Positions 50,213 through 58,106 of a stretch of 64,000 bases of DNA are shown here, piece by piece; the first letter of the stretch is position 1, and every line of letters begins with the position of its first letter. Origin of the DNA: Devosia sp. (lineage in GTDB: Bacteria; Pseudomonadota; Alphaproteobacteria; Rhizobiales; Devosiaceae). The stretch spans positions 1,550,001-1,614,000 of the forward strand of contig NZ_CP075529.1 in NCBI RefSeq assembly GCF_025809055.1. Direction: 5' to 3'. The notes beneath the pieces were generated by a model. That model had not been told where the DNA came from. It saw only the letters and a program-made list of their open reading frames with translations, and did not search any database. Made by a program: the position numbers and the translations under genes.

Positions 50213-50764
50213 ATGCAGGTGGATGCGACAGAGATGCGGCTGCGTGAGTTGATGCTCGCCGCGCTCGATGGCGATGCGGTGGCCTATCGGCGCCTGCTCG
50301 CCGATCTGACGCGCTATCTGCGGCCCTGGTTTGCCCGGCGGCTGGGCCCCGCCCATGCTTCGCAGGCGGAGGACCTCGTGCAGGAAACCCTGCTGGCCGT
50401 GCATACGCGGCGGATGACCTACGATCGGACAAGGCCGTTCACCGCTTGGCTTCATGCCGTGGCGCACCACAAGTATGTCGATTACGTCCGCCGCACTGCC
50501 ATCCGCCCCACTGTGCCGCTCGAGGACGATGCCCCAATCTTCGCCACTGACGACAGCGCCAATGCCGCCGACCAGCTCGATGTGGCGGCCGTGCTGAGCG
50601 AAGTGCCGGATCGCACCGCAGATCTCATCCGCCAGACCCGCATCGAAGGCGCCAGCGTCGCCGAGGCCGCCCAGCGCCATGGCATGACCGAGACCGCCGC
50701 CAAGGTCTCCATCCATCGCGGCCTCAAATCGCTCATGGCCCGCTTTGCCGGGGGTGAAAAATGA
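50213..50764 (+). CDS. sigF: ECF RNA polymerase sigma factor (SigF type)
   Basis: 183 residues. Region 2: RYLRPWFARRLGPAHASQAEDLVQETLLAVHTRR...PFTAWLHAVAHHKYVDYVRR; region 4: LSEVPDRTADLIRQTRIEGASVAEAAQRHGMTETAAKVSIHRGLKSL. It is followed with a 4-bp overlap by an NrsF-type anti-sigma gene and has its own SigF-type promoter. The ATG at 50213 has GGAGA in front, but the promoter predicts a start site just before it; the in-frame ATG at 50234 would then be the functional start (176 residues). Confidence 0.88.
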   Translation: MQVDATEMRLRELMLAALDGDAVAYRRLLADLTRYLRPWFARRLGPAHASQAEDLVQETLLAVHTRRMTYDRTRPFTAWLHAVAHHKYVDYVRRTAIRPTVPLEDDAPIFATDDSANAADQLDVAAVLSEVPDRTADLIRQTRIEGASVAEAAQRHGMTETAAKVSIHRGLKSLMARFAGGEK

Positions 50765-51399
50765 CCGACGACCTGATCACCCGCCTCAGTAGCGACCTCG
50801 CGCCGGTATCGCCGCGTGCCATGGAACGCCATATCGCTCTGGCCCTGGCCATCGGTGCCCTGATCACCCTGCCCTATGCCTGGCTGGTGCTCGATCTGTG
50901 GATCGGACGACCCTTCGTGCCCCTTTGGGGCGATGGCATGTTCGCCATGAAATTCGGCTACACGCTGGCCTTCGCGCTCTTCGGCTTCGCTGCCGTCCCG
51001 GCCCTGAGCCGCCCCGATGGCCGCATCCGCTGGCCACTGGTGGCGGCCGGCCTCGTCGTGCTGCTCGCACTCGGCCTCGGCACCATGAACTGGATGGGCG
51101 GCGATTGGGCCATGCCAATGCTGATGGGCCAGACGGCCATGGTCTGCCCTTGGCTCATCACCCTCACGGGCCTGCCGGTCCTGACAGTATTGCTCATCGC
51201 CATGCGTCGCCTGGCGCCGCGGTCCCCTTCCATGGCCGGGCTGGCCGCCGGGTTGCTGGCCGGCGGCTTCGGCGCCTGGGTCTATGCCTTCTTCTGCGGC
51301 GAAAACAGCATGATGTTCATCGCCGTCTGGTATTCGCTGGGCATTGCCCTTACCGCTCTTGCCGGCGCGGCACTTGGGCGTATCCTGTTGCGCTGGTAG
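50761..51399 (+). CDS. nrsF: NrsF/DUF1109 family anti-sigma factor
   Basis: 212 residues with six hydrophobic helices and a short cytoplasmic N-terminus (LITRLSSDLAPVSPRAMERH) that would hold the sigma factor. The family's two conserved cysteines are seen at 129 (TAMVCPW) and 179 (FFCGENS); in Caulobacter NrsF such cysteines are required for signal response. Oxidation or metal binding there would release SigF. It overlaps sigF by 4 bp. Confidence 0.88.
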   Translation: MTDDLITRLSSDLAPVSPRAMERHIALALAIGALITLPYAWLVLDLWIGRPFVPLWGDGMFAMKFGYTLAFALFGFAAVPALSRPDGRIRWPLVAAGLVVLLALGLGTMNWMGGDWAMPMLMGQTAMVCPWLITLTGLPVLTVLLIAMRRLAPRSPSMAGLAAGLLAGGFGAWVYAFFCGENSMMFIAVWYSLGIALTALAGAALGRILLRW

Positions 51400-51402
51400 G
51401 CG

Positions 51403-52050
51403 CTATTCGTCCCGCGCGGCCCAGTTCATGCCACGCCGCATGATGGTGGCCATATTGGGGTTCTCGAATTCCTTGGCGCGGTGACCCAGGGTCATGTGGA
51501 ACACCTTGCCCTTGCCATGGCGGCGCTTCCACACCACGGGCATCACGACGCCGTCGATCCAATAGGCATGTTCGCCGGTAAAGGTGGTGGTCGCCAGCAC
51601 CTCGTTGGAGGGGTCCACATGCATGTAATATTGCTCGGACGTGTAGGGGAACGACTTGATCCCCTCCATGATCGGGTCATCCGATTTGGCCACGTCCACG
51701 GTGTAGTCGATGATATTGCCCGGGTGGGCCACCCACTGCCCGCCGACCATGAACTGGTAATCGACCGAATCGCGGAAGGCGTCGCTCATGCCGCCATGGT
51801 GACCGGCCAGGCCAACCCCGTTCGCCACGGCCTTGGTGAGGTTCTCGACCTCTTCCTTGGCGATCTTGCTCATGGTGTAGATCGGCACGATCAGCGACAG
51901 ATCATGGATCGAGGGATCGGCAAAGGCGCCGGTTTCAGTGGCCGTCCGCACCGAATAGCCGTCTTCATGCAGCCAGCGACGATAGATGGTGGCGCATTCT
52001 TCCGGGTCGTGACCATCCCAGCCACCATATACGATCAAAGCACTGCGCAT
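51403..52050 (-). CDS. ThuA-like domain protein
   Basis: 215 residues of the glutamine-amidotransferase-like ThuA fold: ALIVYGGWDGHDPEECA at the start, LIVPIYTM, NGVGLAGHHGGMSDAF, GGQWVAHPG and HMTLGHRAKEFENP. Usual triad cysteine is absent, as in ThuA proteins. ATG 52050 follows GGAGG. It is a paralogue of the ThuA at 58107, but lies outside any sugar operon; related proteins act in keto-sugar metabolism. It converges with nrsF, 3 bp apart. Confidence 0.75.
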   Translation of the reverse strand: MRSALIVYGGWDGHDPEECATIYRRWLHEDGYSVRTATETGAFADPSIHDLSLIVPIYTMSKIAKEEVENLTKAVANGVGLAGHHGGMSDAFRDSVDYQFMVGGQWVAHPGNIIDYTVDVAKSDDPIMEGIKSFPYTSEQYYMHVDPSNEVLATTTFTGEHAYWIDGVVMPVVWKRRHGKGKVFHMTLGHRAKEFENPNMATIMRRGMNWAARDE

Positions 52051-52171
52051 GGAGAACCTCCGCAAATCAAACGGCGCGGAGAATACCCGACTGGGCCACT
52101 ATTGAAAGCCCGTTACGCACGTTCCCGGTTCGCCGGGCGATTCACGAAATGCGGACGCCACGCTTCTGGCT

Positions 52172-52792
52172 CTACGACGATCGCTCCAGCCGGCTGACAA
52201 AATGCATCTGGCGTTCGAACACCCAATTGAGCGGAGGCGGATAAAGGCCGAGCTTCTCCCGGCGCGATTTTTCCGCGAGCCCGGCGACAGCGAAGGCCGC
52301 CTGCCATTGACCGCTATGGAGATAGTTATAGGGCAGCCGCACATCGTGGCCGCGATTGCCGACCCAATCCATCAGCCGCAACACCGGTCCCGCCAGAAAC
52401 CCCTCGCGCAGGTGGTCCTTGATGATGATGCTGTCGCTGGCCACGCGCGCCGCCTCCGCGAGCACGGCGGCCGGATTGTCCGTGTGATGCAGCACGTCGA
52501 CGAGACTCACATGCTCGAAGCTGGCATCGGCAAAGGGGAGCCTGGTGCCATCATATCGCGTCACCGGAATATGGGTGACGGGGCGCACCAGCACATCGGC
52601 TCCCTCAATTTCGAGGTCTGGACGCCGCCGCATCACCCCCAGCGCCACCTGCCCATCCCCACAGCCAAGGTCGAGTACGCGCGCCGGGCCGGGTGGGATC
52701 ATCTCTGCAATGGCCCCGGCCAGCACCGCGACCCTGCGGTCAAAGATCAGTGCGCCATGGACGGCGTTGAGAACCCGTTTCCCGCCGTTCAT
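52172..52792 (-). CDS. Class I SAM-dependent methyltransferase
   Basis: 206 residues with the SAM-binding motifs VLDLGCGDGQVALG (about 34-47), LPFADASFEHVSLVDVLHH (motif post II/III region) and IIIKDHL. Substrate unknown. Its ATG at 52790-52792 overlaps the end of the GtrA-like gene by 4 bp, so a glycolipid or undecaprenyl-linked substrate is conceivable by association only. Confidence 0.8.
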   Translation of the reverse strand: MNGGKRVLNAVHGALIFDRRVAVLAGAIAEMIPPGPARVLDLGCGDGQVALGVMRRRPDLEIEGADVLVRPVTHIPVTRYDGTRLPFADASFEHVSLVDVLHHTDNPAAVLAEAARVASDSIIIKDHLREGFLAGPVLRLMDWVGNRGHDVRLPYNYLHSGQWQAAFAVAGLAEKSRREKLGLYPPPLNWVFERQMHFVSRLERSS

Positions 52793-53262
52793 CCGGCGCG
52801 GGCCACGATCGCGTTTGCATCGGGACGTGCAACCGCAAAGGCCCAGCTCTTGAGCACCACGAAATTGACGCCTGACGTCAGCGCCACGACGAGCAGCGCC
52901 GCCGGCAGGCTGGGCAGGGTCAGGGCGCCGTGAAAGACATAGCCGAAGGCGGCGGCCAGCAGCATGGCCATGGCCTGCACGCCGGCATATCGCGGCAGGG
53001 CCCGCGCGTGTTCGGCCTCTGAGGCGAAGCTGAAGCGGCGATGCAGCAGATAGACCGGCAGGATGAAAGCGCAATAGCAGGCAGCGCTGACGATCCAGGC
53101 GGCCTCCTGTGGCACAAGGCCGACCAGCAGGCCCGACACGATGACGAAGCCAATGGCGCCCCCCGCCCCGATTGCCAGGAACGACATGAGGCTCGCCGAA
53201 CGGGGTGCGGGCGCCGGACCGGTCGTTGGCTGGCGCATCAGGCTTTGAAGGGCGATACTCAT
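52789..53262 (-). CDS. GtrA-like membrane protein
   Basis: 157 residues with four hydrophobic helices, in the GtrA pattern: SFLAIGAGGAIGFVIVSGLLV, YCAFILPVYLLHRRFSFAS (the RxFxF signature after helix 2), AMLLAAAFGYVFH and VALTSGVNFVVLKSWAFA. GtrA proteins are thought to flip undecaprenyl-linked sugars, as in O-antigen glucosylation. First gene of a two-gene unit with the methyltransferase. Confidence 0.8.
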   Translation of the reverse strand: MSIALQSLMRQPTTGPAPAPRSASLMSFLAIGAGGAIGFVIVSGLLVGLVPQEAAWIVSAACYCAFILPVYLLHRRFSFASEAEHARALPRYAGVQAMAMLLAAAFGYVFHGALTLPSLPAALLVVALTSGVNFVVLKSWAFAVARPDANAIVARAG

Positions 53263-53570
53263 ATGAGGGCGGTCCACGGGATGTTCATCCCACAAAGGCG
53301 CTCAATTCCTTGCCCCCGGGTTTACGCGTCCCTCCGCCGGTGCGGCACGATTGGCCATGGTAAATAAGGTGTGACGGTCCCCAGGGACGAAATTTGACCA
53401 AAAGGTCCACTTTCGCCCGTCATATTTTACTGGTTAACTGCCCGTCGACGCTGACCGTGTCACCCCGAACGGCTTCGCCAGGCCTGAACTGGCGGAACCA
53501 CCTGGGGCGGCGCACCGGCCTGCCGGTTTCCGGCGACGTCGACCGAAAAAAAGCAAAAGGGACAACAGGG
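53263..53570. promoter_or_regulatory. Divergent region with motif shared with the purine operator
   Basis: 308 bp between gtrA-like and the 5'-nucleotidase gene. It contains ACCAAAAGGTCCACTTT (53397-53413), which matches 15 of 17 bases of the motif in the hiuH/puuE divergent promoter. A GTC-rich pair around 53373-53388 (GACGGTCCCCAGGGACGA) forms a short hairpin. AAAGGGACAACAGGG precedes the ATG at 53571. Otherwise nothing recognised. Confidence 0.4.
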
Positions 53571-55172
53571 ATGAAAAATCTATTGCTGGGCGCCACAGCG
53601 CTCACCCTCTGCGCTGGCTTTTCCAGTGCGGCGCATGCCGACTTCACGCTGAATATTCTGCATATCAACGATTTCCATTCCCGCTTCGACCCGATCACCG
53701 GGTCCGATTCCAACTGCGACGCCGAAACCGACGCCGCAGGTGAATGCTTCGGCGGCATTGCCCGTCTCAAGACCATCATCGACGACACGCGGGCAAAATA
53801 TGAGGGCGGCAACTCGCTGCTTCTGTCGGCCGGCGACAATTTCCAGGGCTCGCTCTACTACACCACCTACAAGTCCAAGGTGGTCTCGGACTTCTTCAAC
53901 CAGATGGGCTTCGATGTGGTCGCCACCGGCAATCACGAATTCGACGACGGCCCCGAGGAGTTCCTGAAATTCATCGAGGCGGCCGAATTCCCCATCATCG
54001 GCGGCAACTTTGACGTCACCCGCGACGAAAACCTGGCCGGCAAGATCAAGGGCTCCATCGTCCTCGATATCGGCGGGGAAAAGGTCGGCATCATCGGCGC
54101 GACCACCGAGGACACCCCCGATATTGCCTCGCCCGGCGATGCCGTCGAGTTCCACGACGTCATTCAGTATGTCCGCGGCGCTTCCGAGGCCCTTGATGCC
54201 GCCGGCGTCAACAAGATCATCCTGCTCAGCCACATCGGCTACACCATCGACATGGAAGTTGCCGCCGCGCTGCCGCTGGTCGACGTGATCGTGGGCGGGC
54301 ACAGCCACTCCCTGCTTGGGTCCATGGAAGGCGCCGCCGGCCCCTACCCCACCATGGTCACAAATCCGGACGGCGTCGAAGTGCCCGTCGTCCAGGCCAA
54401 TCAGTACGGCAAGTATCTGGGCGACATTGCCATCACCTGGGATGATGACGGCAAGGTCGTCAGCGCCGAAGGCGAACCCTTCCTCATCGACGCTTCGGTG
54501 GAAGGCAACGAGGACTTCAAGTCCCAACTGGCCGACCTCGCGGCCCCGATTGAGGAAGCCATGGGCGTCGTCATCGGCACCGCCACCGAGAATATCGAAA
54601 GTGCCCGCGAAGTCTGCCGCGCCATGGAATGCTCCATGGGCAACCTGGTTGCCGACGCCATGCTGGATCGCGTTGCCGATCAGGGCGTGACCATTGCCAT
54701 CCAGAATGGCGGCGGTCTGCGCTCCTCCATCGATGCCGGCGAGATCACCATGGGCGAAGTCATCACCGTCCTGCCGTTCTCCAACACCCTGGCCACGGTG
54801 CAGATCTCCGGTGCCGACGTGATCGAAGCGCTCGAAAACGGTGTCAGCGACGTGGAAAATGGTGCGGGCCGCTTCCCGCAGGTTGCCGGTCTCAAATACA
54901 GCTTCACCCTCGCCAATCCGGCCGGTGAGCGCGTCAGCGAGGTCATGGTTGCCGACGGCGACACCTGGGCTCCGATCGATGAGGATGCCACCTACACCAT
55001 TGTCACCAACAACTACATGCGTGGTGGCGGCGACGGCTATGGCACCTTTGCCGAAGGCGACAATCCGTATGACTTCGGCCCGCCGCTGGAGCAGGTTCTG
55101 GCCGACTACATCGCCAAGCAGGGTGGCGAATACACCCCCTATACCGATGGTCGCATCACTGTCGTCGAATAG
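53571..55172 (+). CDS. Periplasmic 5'-nucleotidase / UshA family
   Basis: 533 residues. Signal peptide of about 23 residues (LLLGATALTLCAGFSSAAHA). N-terminal metallophosphoesterase domain: LHINDFHSRFD, SAGDNFQGS, TGNHEFDDG, LSHIGY and VGGHSHS. C-terminal 5'-nucleotidase domain: GNLVADAMLD, AIQNGGGLRSSID, GEVITVLPFSNTLAT and NNYMRGGGDGYG. It would release nucleosides or bases from external nucleotides, which can feed the purine importer and degradation genes in this window. A terminator follows. Confidence 0.92.
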   Translation: MKNLLLGATALTLCAGFSSAAHADFTLNILHINDFHSRFDPITGSDSNCDAETDAAGECFGGIARLKTIIDDTRAKYEGGNSLLLSAGDNFQGSLYYTTYKSKVVSDFFNQMGFDVVATGNHEFDDGPEEFLKFIEAAEFPIIGGNFDVTRDENLAGKIKGSIVLDIGGEKVGIIGATTEDTPDIASPGDAVEFHDVIQYVRGASEALDAAGVNKIILLSHIGYTIDMEVAAALPLVDVIVGGHSHSLLGSMEGAAGPYPTMVTNPDGVEVPVVQANQYGKYLGDIAITWDDDGKVVSAEGEPFLIDASVEGNEDFKSQLADLAAPIEEAMGVVIGTATENIESAREVCRAMECSMGNLVADAMLDRVADQGVTIAIQNGGGLRSSIDAGEITMGEVITVLPFSNTLATVQISGADVIEALENGVSDVENGAGRFPQVAGLKYSFTLANPAGERVSEVMVADGDTWAPIDEDATYTIVTNNYMRGGGDGYGTFAEGDNPYDFGPPLEQVLADYIAKQGGEYTPYTDGRITVVE

Positions 55173-55196
55173 GCCAAAGGTGACCGAATGACTGCG

Positions 55197-55223
55197 AAAG
55201 GGCGCCCTCCGGCGCCCTTTTTT
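55197..55223 (+). terminator. Rho-independent terminator of the 5'-nucleotidase gene
   Basis: AAAGGGCGCC-CTCC-GGCGCCCTTT followed by further T, 25 bases after the stop. Confidence 0.92.
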
Positions 55224-55330
55224 GTGCCCGCCCCGGAATGACCCGCTTCCGGCCCCATCTTCGACACGATTGCTCGCAATGACCCTCACTATCCCGTGAT
55301 CGGGATCAGCGAATTTGAAGGAAGCGTCGA

Positions 55331-55753
55331 ATGAAGCCCCTAGCTATTGCTGCCGTTCTTGCGGCGACCTTGACCCTCACCGCCTGCGGTGGTGATGCCC
55401 CCCAGACTCCGGCCGAAACCACGACCACGCCGGCGGAAGAAACAGCCGCTCCGGCCGAAACCGAACCGACCGCTGAAGCTGAGCCGGCGGCCGAAGAGCC
55501 CATCGTCAATGTGGAAGTCAATGGCGATGCCACCGTGCCCGGCACGGACATGACCGTGGACGAGGCAGTTCAGAGCGTGCAGCAGCAGGTCGAGGACCTG
55601 CAGCTCAACGAGGCCGAAAAGCGTCAGGCCGTTGTCGACGCCCGCACCCAGGCCGAAGCCGCCGCCAAGGCCGCCGGCATGACCGACGAGCAGGTCAAGC
55701 AGGCCGGTGACGCCGCCGAGGCCGCCGCCAAGACCATGTTCGGCATCGAATAA
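55331..55753 (+). CDS. Small lipoprotein, Pro/Glu/Thr-rich
   Basis: 140 residues. Lipobox LTAC (about residues 16-19) after a short hydrophobic stretch, so outer- or inner-membrane anchored. Next comes a low-complexity PAET/PAEE segment (about 25-58), then a predicted helical, Ala/Glu/Gln-rich region (VDEAVQSVQQQVEDLQLNEAEKRQAVVDARTQ split by charged residues) with coiled-coil character. No family recognised. It stands alone between two terminators. Confidence 0.75.
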   Translation: MKPLAIAAVLAATLTLTACGGDAPQTPAETTTTPAEETAAPAETEPTAEAEPAAEEPIVNVEVNGDATVPGTDMTVDEAVQSVQQQVEDLQLNEAEKRQAVVDARTQAEAAAKAAGMTDEQVKQAGDAAEAAAKTMFGIE

Positions 55754-55788
55754 GGCCTAGAGCGCCATCACTCGACATATACGACACG

Positions 55789-55817
55789 AAAAAAGGGGCG
55801 GCCTGGGCCGCCCCTTT
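55789..55817. terminator. Bidirectional Rho-independent terminator
   Basis: AAAGGGGCGGC-CTGG-GCCGCCCCTTT with a run of six A on its left, so on the minus strand it ends in T6. It serves the convergent lipoprotein and GlsB-like genes. Confidence 0.9.
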
Positions 55818-55840
55818 GCATTTCCCGCGACAGCAGTGTC

Positions 55841-56089
55841 TCAGCGCCGCGCCAGCTGGCCCCAGGCCAAGAGGATGATGACGGCGCCGACGATCGCGCC
55901 GATGAAATTGGCGCCGTCGCCCGGGCCATACCAGCCGATCTGTTGACCGAGCCAGGTGGCCAGCACCGAGCCGACAATGCCCAGCACTGTCGTCAGGATG
56001 AAACCGGAGGGTTTGCGATCCCCCGGCGTGATCCATTTCGCGATGAGCCCGGCGAAGAAGCCGATGATGATGGCCCAGAGAATTTCCAT
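55841..56089 (-). CDS. GlsB/YeaQ/YmgE family stress-response membrane protein
   Basis: 82 residues, three hydrophobic helices, with the family pattern: WAIIIGFFAGLIAKWITPG, GFILTTVLGIVGSVLATWLG and NFIGAIVGAVIILLAWG. The 'Transglycosylase-associated protein' family is often induced by stress. ATG 56089 follows GGGAGCG. Convergent with the lipoprotein gene, divergent from the acidic secreted protein. Confidence 0.9.
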   Translation of the reverse strand: MEILWAIIIGFFAGLIAKWITPGDRKPSGFILTTVLGIVGSVLATWLGQQIGWYGPGDGANFIGAIVGAVIILLAWGQLARR

Positions 56090-56254
56090 AAAGACGCTCC
56101 CGTTTTCGTGTCCCTGCAACAAGTCGGAACCCTGTGGCCCAGTTGCAAGCCCGTTCACATTTTTCGATTTCATTCCGATTGCGCACAAAAGCGTGCAACC
56201 GATCTGGACCAGGGCCGTTTGTTGGCTGCGGGGCCTAAAAAACGGAGAAAAACA

Positions 56255-56755
56255 ATGAAGAAAATTCTCACCGCAGTGTCCATCGCCACCCTTCTCGGCG
56301 CTGGTTCCTACGCAATTGCCCAGGATGCGGGCGTGACCCTCGACAGCGACACCGGCGTGTCCGTCGAAACCCCTTCGCTGGATGCTGATGCCGATGTCGG
56401 TGTCGATGCCAGCGTGGACGCCAGCGCCGGCGACATGGCCGACAACACCTATGGCGCCGTGATGGCCTCGATCTCCGGCTCGGCTGACGTCGACCTTTCG
56501 GCCGTCACCGAGGACGCCCAGGTTTCCCTGGTGCTGATCTCGACCCTGGAAGGCGATGCTGAAACGGAAGCTGCGGCTCTCGATGAAGCCCTTGCCGCCG
56601 ATGCCGAAGCCCAGACGGCCCTTCAGGCCAATGTCGAAGGCAATGCCGCCATCAAGGCCAAGCTTGAAGCCGAAGGCTATGCCTCCAGCGATGTGGTTGC
56701 CGTCAAGAGCAACGCTGATGGTTCGGTTGTCGTTTTCGTCGACGACCGCGCCTAA
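56255..56755 (+). CDS. Secreted acidic Ala/Asp-rich protein
   Basis: 166 residues. Signal peptide of about 22 residues (ILTAVSIATLLGAGSYAIA). The mature N-terminus is a low-complexity Asp/Val/Ser/Ala stretch (DADADVGVDASVDASAG), followed by a helical Ala/Glu-rich part (TEAAALDEALAADAEAQ, GNAAIKAKLEAEGYASSDVV) and a short beta end (GSVVVFVDDRA). GGAGA precedes the ATG. No family recognised. Very low basic content suggests an acidic periplasmic protein. Confidence 0.75.
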   Translation: MKKILTAVSIATLLGAGSYAIAQDAGVTLDSDTGVSVETPSLDADADVGVDASVDASAGDMADNTYGAVMASISGSADVDLSAVTEDAQVSLVLISTLEGDAETEAAALDEALAADAEAQTALQANVEGNAAIKAKLEAEGYASSDVVAVKSNADGSVVVFVDDRA

Positions 56756-56870
56756 AGCGTTTTCAAGAAAAGTGGAAACCACTTTTCTGGTTCGAAAACG
56801 CGACCAAAAAAGAACTAGGTCAGCCCTGCCTGATCAAACTAAAAGGCCCCGGCTCTGCCGGGGCCTTTCT
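56756..56870. terminator. Palindrome plus bidirectional terminator
   Basis: First AAGAAAAGTGGAAACCACTTTTCT (56765-56788), related to the 43325 unit and flanked by CGTTTTC/GAAAACG, then AAAGGCCCCGGC-TCT-GCCGGGGCCTTT (56842-56868). The second hairpin can end both the acidic-protein gene and thuB, which converge. Confidence 0.85.
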
Positions 56871-56884
56871 CATATGCGCTGCGG

Positions 56885-57931
56885 TCAGTTGACCTTGTGC
56901 TCCATCCGGTCGCGATCGGTCACCGTCGCCAGGTCCAGCACCTTCTGGATATTGGTGGCGTGGCGGAAGCTCGGTTCCAGGTTTGTCTGCGTCCGGCAGG
57001 CATCGACGAAACGCTGGTAGTTGGTCGGCACCGGCTCGACCTCGACCTCGGTCCAGGTGCCGGTCTCGGCGTCGGCGCCCAGGCACGTGAAGAGTTTCGA
57101 CCAGTCATGCCGGTGCTGCACTTCCACCGAGCCCAGTTCGCCATAGACGCGCAGGCGCAATTCGTTGAAGTGACCCGTCGCCCAGCGGCTGGCGTGAACC
57201 ACGCCCAGAGCCCCATTTTCCAGCTGCGCCGTCATGGCAAAGCTGTCATTGGCGTCGAGATCATATTCGCCAATGACATTGCCCGGCGCCTTGTCGAAGG
57301 TTTCCAACCGGCAGAACACTTTCGAAAAGTCGCTGCCGGCCCCGTAGGCGGCAAAGTCGAGGATATGCACGCCGATATCGCCGAGCACGCCATTGGAGCC
57401 ATGTTTCTTGGATAGCCGCCACAGCCACTGGCTCTCGGTGCGCCAGTCACCCCAGGCCTTGCTGACCAGCCAGCTCTGGAGGTAACTCGCCTCGAAATGC
57501 TTGACCGTGCCGACCTGCCCCGACATCACGATGTCGCGGGCTTTCTGCAGCTGGGCGACATTGCGATAGGTCAGGTTGACCATGTTGACCAGGCCCAGCC
57601 GCTCGGCCGTCTCGGTCATTTCCATGGCGCGTGCATGGTCGGTGGCCAGCGGCTTTTCGCAGAAGACGTGCTTGCCGCCCGCCAGGGCCGCCATGGTGGT
57701 GGGGTAGTGCACGCTGTCCGGCGTCACATTGGCCACGGCATCGAACTGCCCCCAGGCCAGCGCCGCATCGAGCGAGCCAAAGCCCCGCTCGATATTGTGC
57801 GCAGAACAAAACGCCTCGACCCGCATCGGATCGACGTCCACGCCGCCGGCCAGGGTCACCCCCTCGATGGCTGCAAAGTGCTTGGCATGCGTATTGGCCA
57901 TGCCGCCGGTACCCAGGATGAGGATACGCAT
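56885..57931 (-). CDS. thuB: ThuB-type Gfo/Idh/MocA oxidoreductase
   Basis: 348 residues. N-terminal Rossmann loop LGTGGMANTHAKHF, the EKPLATD motif (about 93-99) whose lysine takes part in catalysis, and WGDWRTESQWLWR / GVLGDIGVHILDFAAYGAG of the C-terminal sheet. In Sinorhizobium meliloti ThuA and ThuB act with trehalose-uptake genes and convert trehalose to a 3-keto derivative. Last gene of the operon; separated from thuA by 175 bp that hold an inverted repeat pair. Confidence 0.9.
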   Translation of the reverse strand: MRILILGTGGMANTHAKHFAAIEGVTLAGGVDVDPMRVEAFCSAHNIERGFGSLDAALAWGQFDAVANVTPDSVHYPTTMAALAGGKHVFCEKPLATDHARAMEMTETAERLGLVNMVNLTYRNVAQLQKARDIVMSGQVGTVKHFEASYLQSWLVSKAWGDWRTESQWLWRLSKKHGSNGVLGDIGVHILDFAAYGAGSDFSKVFCRLETFDKAPGNVIGEYDLDANDSFAMTAQLENGALGVVHASRWATGHFNELRLRVYGELGSVEVQHRHDWSKLFTCLGADAETGTWTEVEVEPVPTNYQRFVDACRTQTNLEPSFRHATNIQKVLDLATVTDRDRMEHKVN

Positions 57932-57993
57932 AGTCTTTGTTCCTTGTGCGGAGTCTGAAGTCCGCGAGCATAAATAGGCTCGATGCGGCAGAA

Positions 57994-58079
57994 GACCTCA
58001 TCCTGAGCCTGTCGAAGGACGAGGTCGTGGCAGGCGCCATGTGACCGACCTCGTGGTTCGACAAGCTCACCATGAGGTC
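57994..58079. repeat. Inverted repeat pair between thuA and thuB
   Basis: Two ~32-bp elements, each starting GACCTC and ending GAGGTC and containing GTCGAA or TTCGAC, lie as an imperfect inverted pair at 57994-58026 and 58047-58079. The family (CCTCATGGTGAGCCTGTCGAA type) is common in alphaproteobacterial intergenic regions. It interrupts the thu operon. Confidence 0.8.
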
Positions 58080-58106
58080 TCAGGGGCGGCGCCTGCCGCG
58101 TTCGGG

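Noticed and set aside
53394..53570. N-terminal extension of the 5'-nucleotidase to 53394
   Set aside because: It would place about 59 residues before a clear signal peptide; the ATG at 53571 begins directly with MKNLLLG and has a ribosome binding site.
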